Shown here: in pieces, positions 16,545-26,250 of the stretch
Numbering within the stretch: the stretch's first letter is position 1
Layout: each line of letters begins with the position of its first letter
Source: an uncultured Oscillospiraceae bacterium
GTDB lineage: Bacteria; Bacillota; Clostridia; Oscillospirales; Acutalibacteraceae
Length of the DNA: 64,000 nt
NCBI GenBank assembly: GCA_900543395.1
Contig: UQQT01000002.1
Span: forward strand, 38,848 to 102,847
Direction of reading: 5' to 3'
Position numbers and translations under genes: made by a program
Notes under the pieces: model-generated
The model's database searches: none
Told to the model about the DNA's origin: nothing
What the model saw: only the letters and a program-made list of their open reading frames with translations

Positions 16545-18467
16545 TCAATCTTCAGTTAATTCGTTTGATTCGGGCTGTGCGATAACCTCGGGAGCATTGT
16601 CTGCCGTATTATCAGTCTGTTCATTTTTATCAACAAGCGTGCCTGCCATGAGATCCGCAAAATCCTGCTCGTCGATTTTCTCATTTTTAATAAGATATTC
16701 GGCGACGAGATGAAGCTTATCGACATGAGTCGTAAGAATCTTATTACATCTTTCGTACGAATCGAGAATGATTTTTTCAACTTCGGTATCAATCTGCGCA
16801 GCAATATTCTCCGAATAATTACGTACGCTGTTATAATCCTTTCCAAGGAATACTTCGTCATGTCCCGTACCGAAAGTAATCGGGCCGAGTTTATCACTCA
16901 TACCGTACTTGGTAACCATTTTTCTCGCTTCATCGGAAGCTCTTTCGATATCATTCGACGCACCGGTTGAAATATCGTTAAATATAACAGCCTCCGCAAC
17001 ACGTCCGCCGAGAAGAACAACGATATCGTCGAGCATGCTTGACTTCGATTTATAAAGCTTATCCTCTCTGGGCATATTGAGCGTATAACCGCCCGCCATA
17101 CCTCTGGGAATAATTGAAACCTGATGAACGGGATCCTGCGAGTCAAGATAATACGAGGAAATCGCGTGACCTGCCTCATGGTATGCGGTTACCTTTTTAT
17201 CATGCTCGTTAACTTTGTGCGAACGCTTCTCCGTACCGACGACAACTTTTATTGTCGCTTCTTCAATTTCGGGCATAGTGATTGCCTTATGTCCGCGTCT
17301 GGCAGCAAGAAGAGCAGCCTCGTTGAGAAGATTCTCAAGATCTGCGCCCGTAAATCCGACTGTTGACTGCGCTATGACGTTCAGATCGACGTCGGGAGCG
17401 AGGGGCTTATCTTTAGCGTGGACTTTGAGTATTTCACAGCGTCCCTTAATATCGGGATAACCGACAGTAACCTGTCTGTCAAAACGGCCCGGACGAAGCA
17501 ATGCAGGGTCGAGAATATCGGGTCGGTTTGTAGCGGCAATAACAATAACGCCCTCGTTAACTCCGAATCCGTCCATCTCGACAAGAAGCTGGTTGAGCGT
17601 CTGTTCGCGTTCGTCGTGTCCGCCTCCCATACCTGCGCCTCTGTGTCTGCCGACTGCGTCTATTTCGTCGATAAATATAATTGACGGAGAGTGTTTCTTA
17701 GCCTGTGAGAAAAGGTCTCTTACTCTCGAAGCGCCGACGCCGACGTACATCTCAACGAAATCGGAACCCGAAATCGAGAAGAACGGAGCGTCTGCCTCGC
17801 CCGCAACGGCTCTGGCAAGTAATGTTTTACCCGTTCCGGGAGGACCTACAAGCAAAACCCCCTTGGGGATTCTTGCACCGAGTGCATTATATTTTCCCGG
17901 GTCTTTGAGGAATTCGACAAGCTCGGAAAGCTCCTCTTTTTCCTCATCCGCGCCCGCAACGTCTTCAAAAGTGGTTTTAGGCTTTTTATCCTGGTCGTTA
18001 AGTCTGACCTTGCCGAAATTCATTGTTCTGTTGTTCTCGTTCATGACTGAAGAATTCATACGTCTGAACATGAAGAACATATACGCGCACAGCGCAATCA
18101 TAAGCAGTGCCGTAGGTAAAAGGCTTAATAGCCACGAACCTGCTTTTCCGGACGAATAATCATATTTTATCGTATCGGATTGTTTTACATACGAATTTAC
18201 GTCGTTAATGAAAATATCAACGCTCGGAACCGTATATTTTTTTACCTCGTCAGAATCCTTCGTTTTATATTGAAGATTGCCGCTTGAAAGATTCAGATTA
18301 TATTCGGCTATCTGATCTGTTTTAAACAGTTCGACTATCTCGTAATATCTGACTTTTTTGCTCTGCGTTGAATTATTATTCGAATACAGAGCGAACGCGC
18401 CTATCAAAATAAGCGGGATCAGCAGATAACTGAGATATCTCATCCAGTTATTATTTTTACTTTCCAA
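16545..18467 (-). CDS. ftsH: ATP-dependent zinc metalloprotease FtsH
   Basis: Membrane-bound AAA+ protease that extracts and degrades membrane and regulatory proteins. 640 residues: membrane segments at about 10-28 and 111-134 around a short extracytoplasmic domain; Walker A GPPGTGKT at 208-215; Walker [10 protein letters not shown]; the AAA second region of homology with RPGRFDR; zinc site HEAGH at 430-434. The last residues are acidic and Gln/Asn-rich. It ends the rnj-gdpP-rplI-dnaB-tilS-hpt-ftsH run; tilS-hpt-ftsH is a conserved Firmicute trio. Confidence 0.98.
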   Translation of the reverse strand: MESKNNNWMRYLSYLLIPLILIGAFALYSNNNSTQSKKVRYYEIVELFKTDQIAEYNLNLSSGNLQYKTKDSDEVKKYTVPSVDIFINDVNSYVKQSDTIKYDYSSGKAGSWLLSLLPTALLMIALCAYMFFMFRRMNSSVMNENNRTMNFGKVRLNDQDKKPKTTFEDVAGADEEKEELSELVEFLKDPGKYNALGARIPKGVLLVGPPGTGKTLLARAVAGEADAPFFSISGSDFVEMYVGVGASRVRDLFSQAKKHSPSIIFIDEIDAVGRHRGAGMGGGHDEREQTLNQLLVEMDGFGVNEGVIVIAATNRPDILDPALLRPGRFDRQVTVGYPDIKGRCEILKVHAKDKPLAPDVDLNVIAQSTVGFTGADLENLLNEAALLAARRGHKAITMPEIEEATIKVVVGTEKRSHKVNEHDKKVTAYHEAGHAISSYYLDSQDPVHQVSIIPRGMAGGYTLNMPREDKLYKSKSSMLDDIVVLLGGRVAEAVIFNDISTGASNDIERASDEARKMVTKYGMSDKLGPITFGTGHDEVFLGKDYNSVRNYSENIAAQIDTEVEKIILDSYERCNKILTTHVDKLHLVAEYLIKNEKIDEQDFADLMAGTLVDKNEQTDNTADNAPEVIAQPESNELTED

Positions 18468-18490
18468 AAATATTTCCTCCGACAGTAGAT

Positions 18491-19030
18491 TTATTCAGAA
18501 TAAACATACTCTTTAAGAATACCGACAAAAGGCAGATTTCTGTACTTTTCGGCGTAATCAAGACCGTAGCCGACTATAAATTCGTCGGGAACCTCCGTGC
18601 CTATGTATTCTGCGGTAAGGTCAACCTGCCTGCGGTCGGGTTTGTCGAAAAGAGTACAGATTCTGATGCTGTTGGGCTTTCTCGCGCTGAGAATATCCTG
18701 AATATAGCTTAACGTTTTGCCCGAATCGAGAATATCCTCAACGATCAGCAGATCGTAACCCTCGATATTTCTGTCAAGATCCTTGATAATTTTAACCGCG
18801 CCGGACGTTTTTGTTCCGTTTCCATAGCTCGAAACAGCCATAAAATCTATTTCGCACGGAATGGTTATCTCTCTCATAAGATCTGCCATTATCATGACCG
18901 AACCTTTAAGAACGCTGACCATAAGGAGTTTTCTGTTCTTATAGTCCTCCGAAATCTGTGCGCCGAGTCTTTTTACTATGGCTTTAAGATCCTCCTCGGA
19001 ATATAAAACCTCTTTGATATCCTCAAGCAT
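18491..19030 (-). CDS. hpt: Hypoxanthine phosphoribosyltransferase
   Basis: Purine salvage: hypoxanthine or guanine plus PRPP gives IMP or GMP. 179 residues, normal length. The PRPP loop [10 protein letters not shown] and the substrate part [18 protein letters not shown] are intact. Its start overlaps the tilS stop by 8 bases, the usual tilS-hpt coupling in Firmicutes. Confidence 0.96.
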   Translation of the reverse strand: MLEDIKEVLYSEEDLKAIVKRLGAQISEDYKNRKLLMVSVLKGSVMIMADLMREITIPCEIDFMAVSSYGNGTKTSGAVKIIKDLDRNIEGYDLLIVEDILDSGKTLSYIQDILSARKPNSIRICTLFDKPDRRQVDLTAEYIGTEVPDEFIVGYGLDYAEKYRNLPFVGILKEYVYSE

Positions 19031-20381
19031 TTATGTTCCTCCTGAAATATATTTTTACAATTCTTTTTGTGCCTTTATCTATTGCGCCGTACTTTGACGT
19101 TCCGAAAACCTCGCTCCAAAGTATATTGCAATCGTCCGCTATAAATAATTTACCGCACCTTTGTTCGGCATCTATTTTTTTCTCCCTGTACAGATTTTTA
19201 AGACACGACGAATGAGGGGCATTGACATAAGTAAATCTGTCGCTGTTCAAACGCGTTCTTATTCGGGAGTGTAAAATTATTTTATCATAATCCGCAAAAT
19301 TATCCAATGACAATTCCTTTATATTTTTTTTAAGATCGGATATATTTTTGTTCAATAAGACAAATTCCAATTTTCCGTACGGAGTATCATACGAAAAAAT
19401 ATCTTTTTTTATTTCAATACTCACTTGTTCGGGCATTTTGTCTATACGATTAAAAATTAAAAAACCGTTTTCGATTTTTAACGTTGTATCGGAGCAAATC
19501 ATTAACGCGCCGGAGCCGTTTTTTATGTTTTCATTTATTATATCGAGATGTTTATATTCGGGCGTAACGGACGTGTTGCCCGTTATAAGTTTTGACAGCA
19601 CTCTGTTTCTTATACCGATATCGAGCGATAAAAGATAACCGCAGTCAATCCTCGTTTTATTTGAAATCAAATTGTAAGCAGAATCTGCCTGCTTATCAAT
19701 ATATATAATGTCATCCTTTAGCGAATCTGTATTTCTTAAAAAAACAGAAAAAAATGACGGATTAATTTCATTCATAACGGGCAAAATTTTATGCCGAATT
19801 TTATTTCTCGTGTAGTTGTCGGAAAGATTGGTCGAATCTGTAACGAAATCAAGTCCGTTTTCCTTGCAGTAAAGCTCAATTTCCTTTCTTTCGCACTCGA
19901 TAATCGGCCTTATAATATTTTCTCTGACAGGCGGAATACCGGTCAGTCCTTTAAGTCCCGCTCCGCGTGCTAAATTCAAAAAGAACGTTTCCGCGCAGTC
20001 GTTAAGATTATGAGCAGTCGCAATTTTTGCGTCGGGAGCGGTTTTATAAAAAAATTCATATCTCAGTCTGCGTCCGCAAAGTTCTACGCTTTCGCCGGTT
20101 TGTTTTGAAATTTCGGGAACGTTGATTCTTGTAATTTTAAGAGGAACATTTAACTTATCGCATAAATTTCGTACAAAATTTTCGTCTCTGTCTGCCTCCG
20201 CCCCGCGTATCATGTGATTTACATGAGCGGCGATTAAACGGCAGTCAAGTTCGTTTCTTAACGATAATAAAACATGCAGCAGCGAGACCGAATCCGCGCC
20301 GCCCGAAAGCGCGACGAGAACGGTATCGCCTTTATTGATCATATTGTATTTTTTGACGGTATTATGTACTTTATTCCTCAT
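19023..20381 (-). CDS. tilS: tRNA(Ile)-lysidine synthase
   Basis: Converts C34 of the CAU-anticodon isoleucine tRNA to lysidine with ATP and lysine, so that it reads AUA. 452 residues from ATG 20381 (GGGAG just upstream). An upstream in-frame extension to 20474 runs deep into dnaB and lacks homology. The PP-loop SGGADSVSLLHVL is near residue 29; HNLNDCAETFFLNLARGAGLKGL and RPIIECERKEIELYC are typical of TilS. The C-terminal third carries the weakly conserved TilS C domain. It overlaps dnaB by about 11 bases and hpt by 8. Confidence 0.96.
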   Translation of the reverse strand: MRNKVHNTVKKYNMINKGDTVLVALSGGADSVSLLHVLLSLRNELDCRLIAAHVNHMIRGAEADRDENFVRNLCDKLNVPLKITRINVPEISKQTGESVELCGRRLRYEFFYKTAPDAKIATAHNLNDCAETFFLNLARGAGLKGLTGIPPVRENIIRPIIECERKEIELYCKENGLDFVTDSTNLSDNYTRNKIRHKILPVMNEINPSFFSVFLRNTDSLKDDIIYIDKQADSAYNLISNKTRIDCGYLLSLDIGIRNRVLSKLITGNTSVTPEYKHLDIINENIKNGSGALMICSDTTLKIENGFLIFNRIDKMPEQVSIEIKKDIFSYDTPYGKLEFVLLNKNISDLKKNIKELSLDNFADYDKIILHSRIRTRLNSDRFTYVNAPHSSCLKNLYREKKIDAEQRCGKLFIADDCNILWSEVFGTSKYGAIDKGTKRIVKIYFRRNINA

Positions 20382-21747
20382 CAAACTCCCGCTCCCTGCT
20401 TGTAAACATTGTAAAGTCGGGATTCCATGCAAGTCTGACGCTTCCCGTAGGACCGTGACGGTTTTTTTGAACAAGAACCTCCGCGGTATCGACTCTTATT
20501 TCGTCAACCGGAGTGTCATTATCGTCCGTATTATAATAATTTTCACGGTAAAGCATTAAAACAATATCCGCGTCCTGCTCGATTGAACCGGATTCACGCA
20601 GGTCGGAAAGCTGGGGTTTGTGCGATCTTCCCTTTTCCTCTGTTCGTCTGGCAAGCTGTGCGCACGTTACGACGGGAATTCTCAAATCCTTAGCCATAAG
20701 CTTTAAGCTTCGCGTAATTTCCGAAACCTCCTGAACACGGTTATCGGTCTTTTTACTGCCCGTCATGAGCTGAAGGTAGTCAATGATAACACAGTCGACG
20801 TTTTTTAACTGTCTTACTCTCGCTTTCATTTCGGGAACCGTAATATTTGACGTATCGTCAAAATAAAGTTCTATATCCGATAAGAAAACCGAGGCGTTTG
20901 CTATATGTTCCCATTCGTCCGGTGTGAGATTGCCCGTTCTGAACTTCGTACTCTGTACTCTCGCTTCGGTCGAAAGAACTCTTTGAGCAAGCTGTTCTTT
21001 TGACATTTCCAATGAGAAAAACAGGACTCGTCTTTTTCCGTATACGGCAACGTTTCTTGCAAGGTTCAGCGCGAAACTCGTTTTACCCATAGCGGGACGT
21101 GCGCCGATAAGAACAAGGTCTGAACGGTTAAGTCCCGTAATCATTCTGTCAAGATCGGAAAATCCCGTCGGGAAGCCCGCATATTCAGCTCTGTCATCGG
21201 AGGAAAGCTGATACAAATTAACATAAACATCCTTTAACACGTCTCCGATAGAGGCGGGACCCGTTACCGTTTTACCCTGTCTGATATCGTAAATCTTCTG
21301 TTCTGCCATGTCGAGCAATTCGTCCGCGGACATTGATTCGTCCGATGCGAGCTCGTTTATCTCAGAGGTAGTTGAAATAAGGGATCGTATGTAAAATTTT
21401 TCTCTTATAATCTTAGCATACGATTCGACATTCGCGGTTGACGGAACGTTTTTTGAAAGCTGAAAAAGATATGTTTTTCCCGATTCGTCGTCGTAAATTT
21501 TTTCGTTTCTCAATGCGTCAAGAACGAGCAGGGGGTCTATTTTTCCGCCCTTGGCCGCGTCAAGTGCGATAATAGTCGAAAAAATCGCTTTATGCTGGGG
21601 CAGATAGAAGTAATCGGGTTTTAATATCATCGTTACCTGCGAAAGGCAGGACGGATCGAGGAGTATAGCTCCCAAGACCGCCTGTTCAGCTTCAAGACTG
21701 AACGGCAGTTTTGACATATCCGGATTACGGAATGCTTCCTGAGCCAT
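20371..21747 (-). CDS. dnaB: Replicative DNA helicase DnaB
   Basis: Hexameric helicase of the replication fork. 458 residues with the N-terminal primase-interacting domain (LPFSLEAEQAVLGAIL), Walker A ARPAMGKTSFALNLA, Walker B CVIIDYLQLM and the QLARRTEEK/SDLRESGSIEQDAD motifs. No intein is seen. It starts 2 bases after rplI; rplI-dnaB adjacency is conserved in Firmicutes. Confidence 0.98.
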   Translation of the reverse strand: MAQEAFRNPDMSKLPFSLEAEQAVLGAILLDPSCLSQVTMILKPDYFYLPQHKAIFSTIIALDAAKGGKIDPLLVLDALRNEKIYDDESGKTYLFQLSKNVPSTANVESYAKIIREKFYIRSLISTTSEINELASDESMSADELLDMAEQKIYDIRQGKTVTGPASIGDVLKDVYVNLYQLSSDDRAEYAGFPTGFSDLDRMITGLNRSDLVLIGARPAMGKTSFALNLARNVAVYGKRRVLFFSLEMSKEQLAQRVLSTEARVQSTKFRTGNLTPDEWEHIANASVFLSDIELYFDDTSNITVPEMKARVRQLKNVDCVIIDYLQLMTGSKKTDNRVQEVSEITRSLKLMAKDLRIPVVTCAQLARRTEEKGRSHKPQLSDLRESGSIEQDADIVLMLYRENYYNTDDNDTPVDEIRVDTAEVLVQKNRHGPTGSVRLAWNPDFTMFTSREREFDEE

Positions 21748-21749
21748 AA

Positions 21750-22190
21750 TTACTCTCCTATTGCTACTTTAATTTTTGCGGTGATTCCGCTGTAAAGCTT
21801 TACATCACAGTCATACGTGCCGAAATTCTTCATCTCGGGGCAGACAAGCTTTTTCTTGTCTATATCGAGTCCGAACTGCGCCTTAACGGCTTCGCTGACG
21901 TCCTTTGAAGTAACGGAACCGAAAAGTCTTCCGCCTGCTCCGGCTTTAGCCGTGACACGTACGATTTTGCCGTTGAGCTTCTGCGCCGCTTCGTTCGCCG
22001 CGGCTTTTTCGACATCTATTTTATGCTGTTTTGATGATTCTCTGTTCTTCATTTCGTTTATAGCCTGCGCGTTTACCTCAACCGCAAGCTTTCTCGGCAG
22101 AAGAAAGTTTCTCGCGTAGCCCTCGGCGACGTTTACTTTCTGACCTTTTTTTCCGAGTTCCTTTATATCTTGATTAAGTATAACTTCCAT
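21750..22190 (-). CDS. rplI: 50S ribosomal protein L9
   Basis: 146 residues, standard length. Conserved N-terminal domain (MEVILNQDIKELGKKGQ, VAEGYARNFLLPRKLA), the long connecting helix, and a C-terminal domain with GRLFGSVTSKDV. It binds 23S rRNA. It lies between gdpP and dnaB, the classical gdpP-rplI-dnaB order. Confidence 0.98.
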   Translation of the reverse strand: MEVILNQDIKELGKKGQKVNVAEGYARNFLLPRKLAVEVNAQAINEMKNRESSKQHKIDVEKAAANEAAQKLNGKIVRVTAKAGAGGRLFGSVTSKDVSEAVKAQFGLDIDKKKLVCPEMKNFGTYDCDVKLYSGITAKIKVAIGE

Positions 22191-22207
22191 TTATTTTTCC
22201 TCCGTGG

Positions 22208-24157
22208 TTATATAAATTTTTCAATTGATTTATTGAGTTTTTCGAATACTTCGTCGAAAGACTTTGTATCTATCTGCGCGGCCGCCATTGTCTGATGACC
22301 GCCTCCGCCGATATCCTCCATAATAAGCTGAACGTTGATTCTGCCGTAGCTTCTGGCGGAAACCGAAATACCTTTGCCGTTATAATACGCGACAAAAGAA
22401 GCGTCGACGTTATCAATGTGTAACAGCTCGTCGGCAGCCTTTGCTCCCGCTATATGAACATCGGCACCGACTTTATCGGTATAGGCAAGAGCATAATTCG
22501 ACTTATACACCGCGTTTGCAACTATTGAATTAACAAGCTTATATTCCTCGGTTGAAGCGGAGAACATCTTTCTGACCGATATCGTATCTGCGCCCATATC
22601 TTTAAGATAAGCGGCGGCTTCGAACGTCCTGACTCCGGATTTTAAGGTAAAATTCTTAGTATCAAGGTAAATTCCCGCAAGCAGACACTCCGCCTCAACA
22701 GGCGAAAGTCTCGGCTTTGAAGGCATGTATTCGATAAGCTCCGTAACCATTTCGCTCGCGGATGACGCAGTCGGCTCGTGATAGAATACAGACGCGTTTT
22801 CGATATGATCGACTGACATTCTGTGATGATCTATTACTATGACGTTTTCAATCTCCGAATACAATTCGGGACTGTCGACAATCCTGCTTCTCATTACGTC
22901 CGTAATGATCAACAGCGTGTCTTGGTCTGCAAGCTGTCTTGCGACGGCGGGACTTATGAAAAGATTATCGTCGACCGTATCGTTATAATGATTTATCAAC
23001 GGTCGAGCAAGAGATGTTTTTTCATCAACCGCGATATGTACATCCGTATCAAGATTTCTCACGGCGCAAGCAAGTCCGACCGCAGAGCCGAGTGCGTCGA
23101 GGTCCGACGCGGTATGACCCATGATTATAACCTCGGAAGCTTTCTTTATTGCATCCTCTATCGCTTTCGCAATAAGACGGGAACGTATCTGCCCGCGTTT
23201 TTCCACACCGTCGGAAACACCGCCGAAGAACTGATAGTTTTCTCCGTTTTTAATAGCCGTCTGATCTCCGCCCCGTCCTCTCGCCATATCAAGAGCCTGG
23301 CGTGAAAACTGCTCGCATTCCGTTGCAAGTCCGCCTGTGCCTACGCCGATAGAAAGAGTAAATCCGGAGGTTTTATCGTTAATTTTATAATTACGAACCT
23401 CGTCCATTATATCAAAACGGGACTCGATCATTTTAAGCAGATTCATATATTCGGTAACTGCAATAAATCTGTTGTCGCCGATTTTTCTCGTAATACACGA
23501 TTTATCCGAGAACCATTCCGTTATCTTTTTCTCAATATCGGAAATAAACGAAGTGTACAGACTGTGAGAAAGAATGACCGAAGCTTCGTCCGCCGCGTCG
23601 ATCGAGATCATAATTACAACGGGACGCGACGAATTATACTCTGACTCTATATCCTTATAATATGTATCGTCTATCAGATAAATCTGATAAACCGAATCAT
23701 TATCCGTATTAACGCAGGAAATAAACGACGTATATTTGCGTCCGAATATTTCAATCGGTTTTGTATAATTCGTATTGTCAAGCTCAAAATCGGATATTAT
23801 ACCCGAAAACATATCCTCGCTGAAATCGTCGTGCCCTGCGGCGCACGAAGCAAAGCTGTCGTTGTACCAGATAATCCTGCCGTCCGACGAGCATACAGCA
23901 AACGGCAGCGGAACCGTGCATATTCTGTCCTTGTTCAAATCCGAAAGTGATTCGTTAATAAGAATCACGGAATTTTTCAAATGCTTAAATTCATTGATTC
24001 TCAGCAAACACAAAACAACGGAGAATACCGCGGAAACGGTCAGCATAACCAGTCCGACTATTCTGTTTTCGATTAGCATTACGCATGACATTGCAATAAG
24101 CATCAATACCGACAGAATATTGCTCGCGTAATATTTAAAAGCCGATTTGAATTTCAA
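22208..24157 (-). CDS. gdpP: Cyclic-di-AMP phosphodiesterase GdpP (DHH/DHHA1 family)
   Basis: Hydrolyses c-di-AMP to pApA. 649 residues: two N-terminal membrane segments (about 12-30 and 33-52), a PAS-like domain (ICTVPLPFAVCSSDGRIIWYNDSF), a degenerate GGDEF domain in which the active loop reads ARGRGGDQ, then DHH and DHHA1 domains with GHTASDLDALGS, TDVMR, VIDHHRM and GGGGHQTMAAAQ. All metal ligands appear present, so the enzyme should be active. The opposing synthase cdaA is 36 kb away at 59513-60409. Confidence 0.95.
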   Translation of the reverse strand: MKFKSAFKYYASNILSVLMLIAMSCVMLIENRIVGLVMLTVSAVFSVVLCLLRINEFKHLKNSVILINESLSDLNKDRICTVPLPFAVCSSDGRIIWYNDSFASCAAGHDDFSEDMFSGIISDFELDNTNYTKPIEIFGRKYTSFISCVNTDNDSVYQIYLIDDTYYKDIESEYNSSRPVVIMISIDAADEASVILSHSLYTSFISDIEKKITEWFSDKSCITRKIGDNRFIAVTEYMNLLKMIESRFDIMDEVRNYKINDKTSGFTLSIGVGTGGLATECEQFSRQALDMARGRGGDQTAIKNGENYQFFGGVSDGVEKRGQIRSRLIAKAIEDAIKKASEVIIMGHTASDLDALGSAVGLACAVRNLDTDVHIAVDEKTSLARPLINHYNDTVDDNLFISPAVARQLADQDTLLIITDVMRSRIVDSPELYSEIENVIVIDHHRMSVDHIENASVFYHEPTASSASEMVTELIEYMPSKPRLSPVEAECLLAGIYLDTKNFTLKSGVRTFEAAAYLKDMGADTISVRKMFSASTEEYKLVNSIVANAVYKSNYALAYTDKVGADVHIAGAKAADELLHIDNVDASFVAYYNGKGISVSARSYGRINVQLIMEDIGGGGHQTMAAAQIDTKSFDEVFEKLNKSIEKFI

Positions 24158-24188
24158 GAGCGAATTCCTCCACCGCTTAATAATTTAA

Positions 24189-26150
24189 TCAGACCTCGCT
24201 GATAACAGGTAAAATAACGGGACTCTTCTTTGTCCTGTCGTAAACGAATCTCGACAAATCGTCCCTGACCTTATTTCTCAGCGAATTAATATCGTGACGT
24301 CCTTTATCCGAATAAGAATCGGTAACGCGGACTATACGCGAATTCATCTCGCTAAACAGCTCGCTCGATTCCTTCATGAAAATAAATCCCTTTGAATATA
24401 TCTGCGGTTCGGAAACAAGATAACCCGTAAGCGAATCGAGAACTATCGAAACGACTATTATACCGTCCTCGGAAAGAAGCTTCCTGTCTCTTAATACGAC
24501 GCTTCCTACGTCGCCGACTCCGTATCCGTCGACAAAAACGTTGCCTGAGGGGATATCCGTGACGGTGTAGGTATCGTCGAACAGAGATATGCAGTTTCCG
24601 TTTGACGTAATAATAATGTTGCTTGCAGGTATTCCCATAAGCTGACCCGTCAGAGCATGCTTCTGAAGATGCTTCTGCTCGCCGTGAACGGGGATAAAGT
24701 ATTTCGGCTTCACAAGTCCGAGGATGATTTTCTGTTCCTCCTGGCAGGCGTGTCCCGAAACATGAACATCGTACATACGCTCGTATACAACATGTGCGCC
24801 GAGTTTCATAAGCTCATTAATGACATTTCCGACCGTTTTTTCGTTGCCGGGTATCGGATTCGCGGAAATGATAACACAGTCGTTAGGACCTATCGACACC
24901 TTTCTGTGGTCGGACATTGCCATTCTCGTAAGCGCGGACATAGGCTCGCCCTGGCTTCCCGTGGTGATGAGAACAAGTTCATTATCCGCATACTGCTTTA
25001 TAGCGTCAATTCCGATTATAATACCCTTGGGAACGTTTAAATAACCTAACTGCTGTCCGATAGCGACAACGTTTTCAAGGCTTCTGCCCGAGAGTGCAAC
25101 CTTTCTGCCCAATGACTCGGCAACATTGATAATCTGCTGAACTCTGTGTATGTTGGAAGCGAAAGTTGCTACGATAAGACGGCGTTGTCCTGCTTTTCTG
25201 AACAGGTTTTCAAACGACTCTCCGACCTTACGCTCGCTCTCCGTATAACCCGGACGTTCGGAATTCGTCGAATCAGACATCAAACACAAAACACCCTCGT
25301 TGCCGAGTTCGCCGAGTCTTGCAAGATCTGCCATTCCGCCGTCTATCGGAGTGCAGTCGATCTTAAAATCGCCGGTATGAACAAGCGTTCCTGCGCCGCA
25401 TTTTATTGCGAATGCGAGCGCGTCGGGAATTGAGTGATTCATGTGAATAGCCTCAACGCTGAAACCGCCCGCCTTGATTTTATCTCCTGCGGAAATGACC
25501 TTGAGTTTTGCTTTTGAAAGCTTTTTAGCCTCTTTAAGCTTAGCTTCGATAAGACCTATCGTAAGCTGGGTCGAGTAAAGAGGAACATTGACAACATCAA
25601 GGAGATACGGAATACCTCCGATATGATCCTCATGTCCGTGAGTGACAAAAATACCGCGTATTTTTTCTTTATTCTTTTCAATATAAGTAAAATCGGGAAT
25701 AACAAGATCGACTCCGAGCATTGTAGAATCGGGGAAAGCAAGCCCGCAGTCTATTATAATAATATCCTCGCCGTACTCTATAACGGTCAGATTCTTTCCG
25801 ACCTCGTTAAGTCCGCCCAAAAATCCGATTTTAACGGGCATGGAGACAGACGCATTTTTTGCTCCCGAACGTCTGCGGGAATTTGCAGTATTTTTTTTCT
25901 TTTTCTGCTCGTTTGTATTCTTTACGCTGTCGGATTTACCTTTCTTTTTTTCTGAATCTTTTTTTATATCTTCGGATTTTGTATTTGATTTTTTCTTTGT
26001 CTCATTAGTCTGCTGAGTGTTTTTTCTGATCTGCGCCGCCTTTGAAATATCCAGTTTACCGTACTTTTTTACGGAATCGTCAAATGCGTCGATGTCGTTC
26101 TTCTTTTTTTTCGGTTCCTTTTTTATACTGTTCTGTTTATTCGTATTCAT
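24189..26150 (-). CDS. rnj: Ribonuclease J with long basic N-terminal extension
   Basis: Metallo-beta-lactamase/beta-CASP RNase with 5'-3' exonuclease and endonuclease activity in RNA decay. 653 residues from ATG 26150, which has AAGGAG 7 bases before it; an upstream in-frame start at 26186 lacks this. The catalytic body begins near residue 104 (MPVKIGFLGGLNEVGKN); HGHEDH at 171-176 and GDFKID, SDSTN, and PVHGEQKHL follow. Residues 1-103 are a Lys/Asn/Ser-rich, probably disordered tail, which could bind RNA. About 31 bases separate it from gdpP. Confidence 0.95.
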   Translation of the reverse strand: MNTNKQNSIKKEPKKKKNDIDAFDDSVKKYGKLDISKAAQIRKNTQQTNETKKKSNTKSEDIKKDSEKKKGKSDSVKNTNEQKKKKNTANSRRRSGAKNASVSMPVKIGFLGGLNEVGKNLTVIEYGEDIIIIDCGLAFPDSTMLGVDLVIPDFTYIEKNKEKIRGIFVTHGHEDHIGGIPYLLDVVNVPLYSTQLTIGLIEAKLKEAKKLSKAKLKVISAGDKIKAGGFSVEAIHMNHSIPDALAFAIKCGAGTLVHTGDFKIDCTPIDGGMADLARLGELGNEGVLCLMSDSTNSERPGYTESERKVGESFENLFRKAGQRRLIVATFASNIHRVQQIINVAESLGRKVALSGRSLENVVAIGQQLGYLNVPKGIIIGIDAIKQYADNELVLITTGSQGEPMSALTRMAMSDHRKVSIGPNDCVIISANPIPGNEKTVGNVINELMKLGAHVVYERMYDVHVSGHACQEEQKIILGLVKPKYFIPVHGEQKHLQKHALTGQLMGIPASNIIITSNGNCISLFDDTYTVTDIPSGNVFVDGYGVGDVGSVVLRDRKLLSEDGIIVVSIVLDSLTGYLVSEPQIYSKGFIFMKESSELFSEMNSRIVRVTDSYSDKGRHDINSLRNKVRDDLSRFVYDRTKKSPVILPVISEV

Positions 26151-26226
26151 GATCGACTCCTTAATATAAAATACATATATAATCAAATATATATAATAAA
26201 ATTTAAAATAAAAATAAATATGTAAA

Positions 26227-26238
26227 GCCCATTAGGGC
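26227..26238 (-). terminator. Weak hairpin after the nucleotidyltransferase fusion gene
   Basis: Four-base-pair all-GC stem GCCC/GGGC with a 4-base loop, followed on the minus strand by CTTTACAT. It lies 12 bases after the stop at 26251 and before the rnj leader. Short, so only tentative; the surrounding 26151-26250 is very AT-rich and no convincing rnj promoter stood out. Confidence 0.3.
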
Positions 26239-26250
26239 ATTATAGATATT

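Noticed and set aside
20382..20474. Longer N-terminus for TilS
   Set aside because: It lies inside dnaB in another frame and does not resemble TilS, which starts normally at 20381.
16545..26150. Replication origin near dnaB-rplI
   Set aside because: No dnaA, dnaN or cluster of DnaA boxes is present; dnaB-rplI is not an origin marker.
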